A stretch of DNA of 64,000 nucleotides from the NCBI RefSeq assembly GCF_029227915.1, contig NC_079881.1, forward strand, positions 15,475,501 through 15,539,500, given 5' to 3'. Made by a program: the position numbers and the translations under genes. Source of the stretch: Hydractinia symbiolongicarpus (taxonomy: Eukaryota > Cnidaria > Hydrozoa > Anthoathecata > Hydractiniidae). Below the pieces are notes generated by a model, which was not told the origin of the DNA, did not search any database, and worked only from the letters and a program-made list of their open reading frames with translations. This document shows, one piece after another, positions 57,096 to 64,000 of this stretch (the first letter of the stretch is position 1; every line of letters begins with the position of its first letter).

Positions 57096-58105
57096 CTACA
57101 AATCTTTCACATGCTCGGGAGGTATTTCAACATCTTCGGGCACCAGTAGCAATTCCTCTGACACGAAACTACGATCGGGAACTCCATCGAGATAATATAG
57201 GAGACGGGTACCTGTCACTATATGGTCGAGTCTGTACGTACGCTTCGACCAAAAGGCATCAGTCGCGCGTCTTTTTTGATCCCCATGTTCTTCCCCAGGA
57301 TGCAGCAAGTACAAATAGAGCCCGTCTTGTGGTAGAGGCTTTTCCTCTGTGTGCTTCTCTTTTTTTGCAATTGGGACCTCCTCGAGCTTTATAGCCTTGA
57401 TTGGTTTCATACCAATCATAGCCGTCTTGGAATTGTTCAAATTCTTGGCAATCGTATATAGGTGTTTCAGCCATGTGGTACTCTGTTCATCAGAGGCAAG
57501 CTCTTGCGCATCTTGGGGTTTGAAGAGCCTTTGTGCGAGTACTTTGTTGTAGGACTCCTCGAACGCTGTGAACGTATGGTGATATTTAGTAGTTGCCCTT
57601 CTAGTATTGACACCTTTGGCTTTTAACAGCTTGGTCACATCAGACTTAAACTCTGACCCATTATCGCATTGGAAAGTCTTCGGATAGCGGAGGGGGCCGG
57701 CTTTGTATATGTCCTTCAGCATGTCGGCTACTTCACTAGCTTTCTTAGTAAGTAGCGGTCTTGCCACCTTATACCTCGAGGCAACGTCAATGCCTGTGAG
57801 GATGTATTTATAAGTATTTCCATACAGCTTGTCATTGGGCATATACAAGAGATCAAACTCGTGCATCTCATTGGGTCTCGTTATGGTGAAATGAGGGTAA
57901 TTGATACGCTTTGACCCTCCAATATGCCTGAGCCAGAGCAACTGACGACTCAGCCAGTGTATAACTCTCTTTTTGAGAGGCCAGAGTTTTCACCGAGCAG
58001 TTTGATCGCTTTCCGTCCAGTCCGGAGATTTTCTGGAGAATAGTGGATTTGACTTAGCTTTTCAGCTTCCTCCCCGGTAATGATATGTGCTTTTGTTTTC
58101 GACAT
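57096..58105 (-). pseudogene. Maverick retroviral-type integrase
   Basis: Integrates the element into host DNA. From the ATG at 58105 an N-terminal helical region runs 50 codons, then a one-base shift near 57955 leads into the 281-codon frame 57096-57941. The catalytic triad is visible: Asp in HEFDLLYMPND, Asp in FQCDNGSEF and Glu in FEESYNKVLAQRLF, with the usual spacing. The C-terminal part contains DHIVTGTRLLYYLDG, consistent with a chromo-like or SH3-like tail. The ATG-proximal sequence lacks the typical HHCC motif, so the N-terminal domain may be divergent. Otherwise intact. Convergent with the orphan gene at 56463. Confidence 0.85.
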
Positions 58106-58135
58106 CTTTTATTAGATGTTGAAAAACATATATCT

Positions 58136-58531
58136 ATGCCCATTTGTAAGCCGCAAGGCTGAGCAAGGCCAACGATCCCACTATAAAAGCGAATTTACCG
58201 TCTTTTTGGCCTTTGCTAGGTGTGTAAAAATCTGAGAGTCTTGGGGCCTTCTCTATGGTTGCAATGAAATACTCCCGCATTCCCTCGTCGAGCTCCTTGA
58301 GAACTCCCCAGCTTGCCTTTGTTCCTCCCTTCTCTTATTATATGCATCAATCTTCGCTTGCCTATCTCTTAACCATTGGGCTTGGGCAGCTTGAAGCTTT
58401 TCAACCGCTAAATCGTGACGTTTTCTTTCTTCCTCGCCGTGCCCACTGAGTTTGCTGAACAAAACATTTGACCCACTGAAAGCCAGAGCATTGATCAATG
58501 CCCCTCCAGCAAGAACTGCTATAGTTGCCAT
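58136..58531 (-). pseudogene. Maverick membrane-associated coiled-coil protein
   Basis: Begins MATIAVLAGGALINALAF (hydrophobic, Gly/Ala-rich), then a charged helix (HDLAVEKLQAAQAQWLRD, DAYNKRREEQRQAG). A one-base shift near 58305 converts it to a Ser/Arg tail; in the other frame the helix continues and ends with a membrane segment (VGSLALLSLAAYKWA) at 58136. Similar small proteins occur next to the capsid gene in cnidarian Mavericks. Confidence 0.6.
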
Positions 58532-58574
58532 TTATTTTGTAGACCCAAGGCCTACAAAAACAAATTTTGCTGCA

Positions 58575-59796
58575 CTAATATTCGACACTGTGGAACCTGC
58601 CATCCAGAATATTTGATTGCGCGTCTTGAATAAGGAAGACGTAGCACCTAATATCTCCATTGGCATCCGCTTTTTTCGTCATGTGCAGGGTTATACCGTC
58701 CGATAACCTTTGCAGAGGCCGCCACTACCATGTAGGCCCCGATCAGGTGTTGCCCTGAAATCAATGAATAGCGCATAGCGCTCGGTGAAAAATTGACCTA
58801 TGGTCACTTCACTATCATGGCACCCAAATAATTCAACGATCTGCTGCAAATGATCTCGAGGGAGCATAGCATGTGAATACAGCTCATTGGGCTCACCCTC
58901 CACCGTGACAGAAATCTTTTTGATTTTGGGATTGCTCATTGACACCCGCATAAGCCTTGGATACTCCAGGATCGACGAATAGTAGTAATATACCCACCAA
59001 GGATTTAGCAGGGGTATCGACTTGGAGATTGTAGGATGTATCACTTTTCTTCATAGTCACCACTTTACTCCTCAATGCTCGCTTGTATGGTAGGGCGAGG
59101 CGGCTGTATCGCGACATCATAGAGCTCGCCAGATTCTCATTTACTAATTTTTCAAACTCGAGCGAAATGTTAGAGATTTTGTATGTAGCGTCAGCTGCCT
59201 TGGCTGGTGTACTGGCATCCTTGATGACTTGATCGTATGCACGCAATGTAGAACAAACTGTAGCCTATCGTGGAGTCCATGTTGATAAAACGGGAGATCT
59301 CTCGTCAACTCGAACATTTTCCTCAACGGAATACAAAGGGTGTTTCCGTACGCCACGGCTATAGCACGCTCCTCATTTGTTCCTACATGGTCAGACCCTT
59401 TTACCTGTAAAGCGCGAATTGTCCCGTCATTTGGATTGATTCCCTCCAAAATCAGATTGTTCTCCCTATTAAATTTCGAAATCAAGAGATCACGGTAGAC
59501 ACTGAATACATTATAATCCGCAATATGCTGGACCTCATTCCCATTCAAAGTAATACGTAGGTCACGCACCAGGGTCTTCCCAATATTGCTAACGATCGTT
59601 CTTTTCGTGTTGGTGCCGGTCAATTCCATATCAAATAGTAGTCTGATACTCCCAGAAAATATAACACCGTTTCGACCCATGTTCGGTATTTCCACATAGA
59701 GATCCTCATTCTGGCCAATTGTGGCTGCCTCTTGCCTTTTACAGCGAGCATAGTCTTGACTTCCTGATAAGGGTTTAGTCTTCCAAAAACACTCAT
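58575..59796 (-). pseudogene. Maverick major capsid protein (double jelly-roll type)
   Basis: Main virion shell protein. Frames 59144-59695, 58893-59246 and 58691-59044 follow one another, preceded by MSVFGRLNPY from 59796. Blocks I associate with cnidarian adintovirus-like capsids: NGVIFSGSIRLLFDMEL, IVSNIGKTLVRDLRITLNGN, FYQHGLHDRLQF, ISNISLEFEKLVNENLA, SRYSRLALPYKRAL, ISVTVEGEPNELYSHAM and RYALFIDFRATPDRGLHGSG. Length (about 400 residues) fits. Breaks occur near 59730, 59240, 58950 and 58710, so no intact product can be made. The double jelly-roll assignment is by family recall, not by structure. Confidence 0.75.
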
Positions 59797-59825
59797 TTAT
59801 TTAGGTAGGCTGGTGGTTGAAATAA

Positions 59826-60954
59826 ATGGCTGATAATCCGGGATATGATGATTTTACGGATGAGAGGGATATTCCAGACGAGCCTGAGGAGTTTAGTAGC
59901 GAGAGTGAGATCCTTCGACCCGAAGATATTCAGGGGCCCAGCTGCGCGGGCATCGCCAGCTCCACGTTAGAAGGCTCTGAACTAGACACTACGCTAAGTC
60001 AACCGGAAAGGTTGAAAAGGTCTAAAATTTATGATTTATATGAAGCTCTTAGTGGGGAGCTGGGAGAGCCGAGTGCGAGGTATTACAACATGTTTGAGGT
60101 AGAAGGAAACCAACTTCTCTACGATGGAAAAAAGCTCACGACGAAGGAAGGTGAAATTAGGAAAGCGTCCGCAACCTGGGTTTTACAGATTATACCAAGC
60201 CAAAAAAGGGCTGGGTGAAGAGGCTCATTAACAGGTACGAGAATGTTGAGAACACTGAAAATATTTCGATGCAATCGTTGGGGGAGATCAGGAACGTCGT
60301 TAATGCCACGGAGAATCTTATGCATGAGTTTGATGGCTTCAGCGATCGCGAGAGAAGGGGGCTTGACCTTGAGCTTCAGACGACCCGGGGTAACCTGAAA
60401 ATCCTGACAAGCAAGATGATTTCATACGAGAATGATATCACGATAATAGAGGGGAATATCAAAGAGCTTGAGGGGAAGAAGGCTAACACACCCGGAGTAT
60501 CCAAGGAAGCATCCATACTCAGCTGAGGAACATCAAAGACACCTTGATGAAGATCGCAGGGGATGATAAAACTTTGGCTGAAAAACTCAGGATTCTGTTC
60601 AAAGAGCAGGGTATTACTATAACAAGCATCGTCTCAGCCGTGGGCCTACTGACATCCACCATCGTGCTCGCTGTCACTGGAGGAAGCACAAGCGCCGTAG
60701 GAAGTACAGGAGGAAGTGGTGGTGGCAAAGGGTTTGTTCAAAAGCAGCTGGAGAGATTGGGAAAATTCCTTAAATATCTAGCAGGGAAGGCAGGTGCTGC
60801 TCTGCCGGGGATAATTGGTACAATCGTATCATTCTTCTTCCGGGTAGCCGCTAAAGTCGTGGAATTTGTGGCAAAGCATCTGTACATGCCCATAGCAGGT
60901 GCTGTAGGTATCTTGGTGGCTTATGTGAGTAATAGGAGGAGTAAGAATCGATGA
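59826..60954 (+). pseudogene. Maverick virion membrane protein with Ser/Gly linker
   Basis: Three frames in series (59826-60218, 60215-60526, 60544-60954) with one-base shifts near 60195 and 60520. The N-terminal part is acidic (DERDIPDEPEEFSSESE), the middle a coiled coil (ITIIEGNIKELEGKK), then EKLRILFKEQGITITSIVSA begins a chain of hydrophobic helices with a Gly/Ser linker (STGGSGGGKG) and AGKAGAALPGIIGTIVSFFF, ending in a basic tail. This type recurs in cnidarian Mavericks. A penton, minor capsid or membrane role is unproven. Divergent from the capsid gene (30 bases between starts), implying a shared promoter region. Confidence 0.65.
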
Positions 60955-60981
60955 AGAGTCTAGTATGTTGACACATTAGAC

Positions 60982-61449
60982 CTATTTCTTCATCCAGATG
61001 AAAGCGAGGATAAGTCCTACTCCTACCGTAACCAGCGTGGCTTTGGTATCCTCATGAACAGCAGCTTCCACGGAGGATAGTGGATGGAGGGGTATATCAT
61101 GTACCTGCTTCCTTGGTATGGTAACAGCATGCGGAGCGTTAATATTGGGATTGATACCAATCTTGAAATGGTCCTGACTGATCAGGATCTTGTTGTTAAA
61201 TCCTTGGACATTCCCGATCCTCAGGTTCATATCTGAGGGGATCATGTAAACCCCATATGCTACAGAGAAGTCTACCTTTGACCTCGCATATTTCAAAACG
61301 GTCTCGAATTCACTGATCTCCCTACCCAGCGACGCGGGTCTTATAACCAGCTGTTCAAAGGTCGTGAGGTATAGCCGTTGGGCGCCGATAGAACTGCCTT
61401 GATTACCAATAATTCCTGATCGCGCGTTGGCCTGGCATTCAAGTATCAA
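60982..61449 (-). CDS. Maverick C-terminally anchored protein
   Basis: 155 codons: QRLYLTTFEQLVIRP, DFSVAYGVYMIPSDMNLRIG and ILISQDHFKIGINPNIN form the body, and TLVTVGVGLILAFIWMKK is a C-terminal membrane anchor followed by Lys-Lys. Intact here, convergent with the virion membrane protein gene. The N-terminus may be incomplete because a 55-base piece of this gene is duplicated in inverted orientation 550 bases upstream. Function unknown. Confidence 0.55.
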   Translation of the reverse strand: MILECQANARSGIIGNQGSSIGAQRLYLTTFEQLVIRPASLGREISEFETVLKYARSKVDFSVAYGVYMIPSDMNLRIGNVQGFNNKILISQDHFKIGINPNINAPHAVTIPRKQVHDIPLHPLSSVEAAVHEDTKATLVTVGVGLILAFIWMKK

Positions 61450-61800
61450 ATACGCGTAATATCGTACACTTTATGATAACTTTGCAATGCCAATACGTGT
61501 AAGACCCTCTGATTTCTCGATTATTCACCTACTCTACGAATTTTCATTAAAATATGAAGGTCCACTGCCAGGAAAATCTTTACCTTTGGCTTGCCACAAA
61601 CTGAAAATACTCTCATTTTTCCATTCTTGCTCACTGCCAGATACTCCAAATTCACGTGTCAATGCGTGAAGCTTTTGATTATTGAATGGGTTATTCAAGA
61701 TATTGAAGCGGGAAGAGCCAGGCAACGATACCTCAAGCTCTAGAACAAGATCCTGATCAGTCAGGACCATTTCAAGATTGGTATCAATCCCAATATTAAC
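61138..61800. repeat. 55-bp perfect inverted repeat from a gene fragment
   Basis: 61138-61192 (GTTAATATTGGGATTGATAC...) equals the reverse complement of 61746-61800 at every base. The first copy is coding in the gene 60982-61449; the second has been turned around. The frames that read across the second copy (61534-61809 minus, 61487-61669 plus) are therefore chimeric and not genes. The 553 bases between the arms lack convincing content. Confidence 0.85.
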
Positions 61801-61808
61801 ACAAAACA

Positions 61809-62084
61809 TTAAATTACACCAAGCAATTCACCGGTATCTTTATCGATCATAAAATCACCGTCATAGATGATATTTCGTTTTTGTTTTACCTCCAAGCCCC
61901 TGATATATTCATCGAGTATTTTCATAGCTGTGATTTCTAGACATGGCTTGCAATGAGGCCCAAGGGTTTGTGTTGCAATATCTTTATGTTTTACCTTATG
62001 AATCACCGATATAAGATCAGCCCTCTTGAGAGTGGAGTATCCACGTATACCCAGCTCCTTTGCCTCTTTTTTTAAATCATTCAT
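61809..62084 (-). CDS. SAP-like DNA-binding protein, 91 aa
   Basis: Begins MNDLKKEAKELGIRGYSTL, continuing into KRADLISVIHKVK, which is the helix-turn-helix pattern of a SAP/Rho-N domain (binds AT-rich DNA or nucleic acid). A short CKPC motif and an acidic C-terminus (DKDTGELLGVI) follow. Intact; its start is close to the stop of the next gene upstream at 62090 (5 bases between), so they are probably co-transcribed. Confidence 0.6.
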   Translation of the reverse strand: MNDLKKEAKELGIRGYSTLKRADLISVIHKVKHKDIATQTLGPHCKPCLEITAMKILDEYIRGLEVKQKRNIIYDGDFMIDKDTGELLGVI

Positions 62085-62089
62085 GTTTA

Positions 62090-62689
62090 TTACACTACAA
62101 CGAATGGTTCCTCGTCATCTGAATCAAGGTGTCGTGTCCTGGAAAGTTCCACTGGTTTATACTTACACTCTTCTAGCATAACCTGCAGATAGTTCTTATT
62201 CCCTTGCCGATATATACTTGATAGCTTTAAAATGCAGATGCAGTAGCAGGGCTGCTTCAGTGGTACTGGTTGAGCATGAAAATCAGTATTAATCTCCCTA
62301 TTCCATTCCTTTACTTTGGTACTAACATAGCCTTTTTTAACTGGTGGGGTAGTGAATTCACTACCATATATTTTCTCAATCCATGTCAATATGCTTTGGT
62401 ATTTCTGAAGCCATTCTGGATGCTTCCGTAAGTTAAATGACATCGTAAGTGAGGAACTATCATCATAACGAGATGCTCCATTGCTATATAGCCCTGGGGT
62501 ACTGATTAGTAGGGCGGTAATTCTATTATCATTTTTGTAACCTATCACAAATCTAGCATCTCTGCCTTTATTGGCTTGTATTGGATCGCTAAGTACAATG
62601 TTTTCGATCTTTATATCAAAGATGTTAAATGCAGCTAGATTGCTATAAAAAGCCGTTGTTTCAATACCATTTCCATAAAATTTAAACAT
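62090..62689 (-). CDS. Maverick conserved orphan protein, 199 aa
   Basis: Intact, no recognised domain. It looks globular with beta-rich N-terminus (ENIVLSDPIQANKGRDARFV, NRITALLISTPGLYSN), a helical centre (HPEWLQKYQSILTWIEKI), a Cys-containing strand (CYCICILKLSS) and an acidic C-terminal tail (DSDDEEPFVVV). Such a protein near the SAP gene recurs in Mavericks to my knowledge, possibly linked to assembly. Function unknown. Confidence 0.5.
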   Translation of the reverse strand: MFKFYGNGIETTAFYSNLAAFNIFDIKIENIVLSDPIQANKGRDARFVIGYKNDNRITALLISTPGLYSNGASRYDDSSSLTMSFNLRKHPEWLQKYQSILTWIEKIYGSEFTTPPVKKGYVSTKVKEWNREINTDFHAQPVPLKQPCYCICILKLSSIYRQGNKNYLQVMLEECKYKPVELSRTRHLDSDDEEPFVVV

Positions 62690-62876
62690 CCCGTTTATTT
62701 ATGAAAATTAGACTCTAACTAGGGTTTTTACAAGGACAGCAGCCACCATTGTACGTGATAAACATCATGCAATGCTGCCAACACAGCATTTTCCCACATA
62801 TAATTAACCTCCGTCCACACTTGCTTCTATCATATTTATGGAGATTAATTCCAGATTAATCACAATACTCAGTCAT

Positions 62877-63165
62877 TTATTTGTAAAGGCTTCGGGTAAC
62901 CATGGCTCTGAAACGATCTGGAACATACTCGAACATCAAGGGATTGCGTTCAAAGGCTCTGATACACATTTCTAAGGTCTTAAAATGGTTGGGGACATAC
63001 TTGAGCAACCATGGATCCTTCCTAGTAGCCTTGATACACATGTCTTTTGTTTTGCAGTGATCTGGAATAGAACAAAGATACCAGGGGTAGCGCTCAATGT
63101 CTCTGAATTTGAGCTCTTGATAAATATCATTATTTATTTTGGAATAATTCAGGGGACATGATAAT
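62877..63165 (-). CDS. 24-residue KTQ-MC-KAV repeat protein in the Maverick
   Basis: An open minus-strand frame ends at the TAA at 62877-62879 and contains units KTKDMCIKATRKDPWLLKYV and KTLEMCIRAFERNPLMFEYV plus a first unit with degenerate start (ELKFRDIERYPWYLCSIPDH). The period is 24 codons. It is uninterrupted over at least 85 codons but no in-frame ATG is visible at the 5' side; a start in another frame (63150-63160) would need a one-base shift near 63130, or an upstream exon. The repeat is the same family as the LINE-split relic at 7662/21465. Function unknown; helical repeat. Confidence 0.55.
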
Positions 63166-63170
63166 TTTTA

Positions 63171-63194
63171 CTCATATTCTGTATAATATGAGTA
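63171..63194. repeat. 10-bp hairpin near the Maverick right border
   Basis: TACTCATATT-CTGTAT-AATATGAGTA is a perfect hairpin 10 bases upstream of the KTQ-repeat frame. It could be a promoter-side element or part of the element terminus. Confidence 0.4.
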
Positions 63195-63341
63195 TATGCT
63201 ATTGCGCATGCGTATTATCGAAATGGGTATTTCTCGGATTTTATTTTCGGATGACGTCGGGCTTACCGATTTTGGATGGATCAATACCTTTCTAAATAAA
63301 AACAAATAATTGAAATTTGCTGCGCATTTTTACGTGCGTAG

Positions 63342-63993
63342 CTATATTAAATTAGAATCAAGCGAAATTGATTGCGCATGTTCTAACCTGTATATATGCA
63401 AATATATCACGGGGTTGCTTTTGACTGGCATTGTAGCAGCAGCAACAACAAAGCGACTGTGACCGTCCAATGCTACGACATGCGTTGTACCGTACATTAC
63501 TAATTTTTCGTTTTGGTCTATATGAAGTTTGTGACCAAAATAGTCAGCCCTGTAAGGGATAGGATTAACAGATCTTGCGGTATCTGTTTGACGTCTTGCG
63601 TGATATGATGGCGAAACAGTTGACAGGGCCTTTCCAATTCTTTTTTGACTGACATTGAAACCGTGTTTTTGCTTAATGTAACCAGTCATCATTTTGCGAC
63701 CGTATGTAGGACCAACCTAAATAAGCAATAACTTGTACAGTTTCACATCATGCACTCATACGCTAAGCACAGGTGAATTTGCTTACCTCTTTAACAGCTG
63801 AAGCCACGATGTTCTCTATTTTTTGTTGGTTTATACGTAGGCGGATGTCATGTTTCGAACAGTAACGTTTAACCGAACGTTCAGAAAATCCACGAACACC
63901 AGGATTTGTCGCTTTCACAAACTCGCTAATTTCCTTGAAGTTTTTATGTTGTTTAGCCACATTTACAATGTAATCTCGGTCGATGTTATCCAT
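63342..63993 (-). CDS. Integrase-like transposase gene, two exons, incomplete
   Basis: Exon 1 (63787-63993) starts MDNIDRDYIVNVAKQHKNF and has a helix-turn-helix (GFSERSVKRYCSKHDIRLR). A GTAAGC donor at 63786 and a TTATTTAG acceptor ending at 63717 remove a 70-base intron, joining the frame without a shift. Exon 2 (63716-63342) contains MMTGYIKQKHGFNVSQKRIG and then YFGHKLHIDQNEKLVMYG and VVALDGHSRFVVAAATMPVK, integrase-core motifs with the first catalytic Asp in HIDQNE. It ends near IYLHIYR with a GTTAGA-like donor; the remaining catalytic residues are not present in the window. I recognise the family as repetitive in cnidarians. It is outside the Maverick as far as I can tell. Confidence 0.65.
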
Positions 63994-64000
63994 TATTTTG

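Larger units (their letters stand above)
49000..63200. mobile_element. Maverick/Polinton-type integrated element, degenerate
   Basis: The diagnostic gene set is present within 14 kb: DNA polymerase B, retroviral-type integrase, FtsK/HerA-like packaging ATPase, double-jelly-roll-type major capsid protein and several small membrane proteins that recur in cnidarian Mavericks. GC content is clearly higher than the flanks. Left rightward genes span 49381-56999 and 59826-60954; leftward genes span 57096-59796 and 60982-63165. I could not find the terminal inverted repeats, so the borders are estimates. No adenain-type protease was found. Many genes carry one or two frameshifts, so this is an old, inactive copy of an animal virus-like element. 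Confidence 0.85.

Noticed and set aside
61534-61809. 91-codon minus-strand ORF in the Maverick
   Set aside because: Its start lies in the inverted 55-bp copy of another gene; the rest has no family resemblance, so it is a chimeric frame.

Overview
The window looks like an intron-bearing, AT-rich animal genome, most probably a cnidarian. That is inference from the mobile-element content (Maverick/Polinton, Penelope, pogo, MULE and THAP/Ulp1 relics, pearl-like repeats); no host marker gene proves it. No ribosomal, CRISPR or prokaryotic feature is visible. Nearly all recognisable coding sequence belongs to mobile or virus-like elements at different stages of decay. The one clean, intact, host-like reading frame is a 356-codon type II membrane protein resembling a glycosyltransferase (27529-28599, minus).

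Layout. 1-7660: AT-rich DNA with relics of a Ulp1 protease, a THAP zinc finger, a pogo-type transposase and a MULE transposase. 7662-21720: a nested stack. A gene relic made of 24-residue 'KTQ-MC-KAV' repeats was split by a 5'-truncated LINE (11-bp target duplication at 7994-8004 and 21465-21475). That LINE was later split by about 11 kb of pearl/Helentron-like repeats (9290-20258), which include a tandem array of ~735-bp units with a 2964-bp higher-order duplication. 22149-25673: an element with long inverted termini containing decayed integrase-like and reverse-transcriptase-like genes. 25.7-33.9 kb: mostly noncoding, with the glycosyltransferase-like gene, a pure (AT)n tract of about 440 bp and small relics. 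34159-37410: a broken multi-domain element gene ending in a FEN/XPG-like nuclease region. 38801-39572: a clean non-autonomous DNA transposon with 33-bp inverted ends and a 7-bp target duplication. 41640-45122: an old Penelope relic followed by a nearly intact Penelope element with 355-bp direct terminal repeats.

49000-63200: a Maverick/Polinton-type (adintovirus-like) integrated element. Its genes are a protein-primed-type DNA polymerase B, an HNH endonuclease, small membrane proteins, an FtsK/HerA-type packaging ATPase, a retroviral-type integrase, a double-jelly-roll-type major capsid protein, a probable virion membrane protein, a SAP-like protein and several orphans. Many genes carry single-base frameshifts, so this is a decaying copy. 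Two things stand out. First, the polymerase stops after motif A and is joined directly to the C-terminal third of a multisubunit RNA polymerase largest subunit (Rpb1/beta-prime type, 51990-53325), a gene not expected in a Polinton. Second, the right end carries a gene of the same 24-residue repeat family found split by the LINE at 7.7/21.5 kb. The window ends in a two-exon integrase-like transposase gene (63342-63993, minus).
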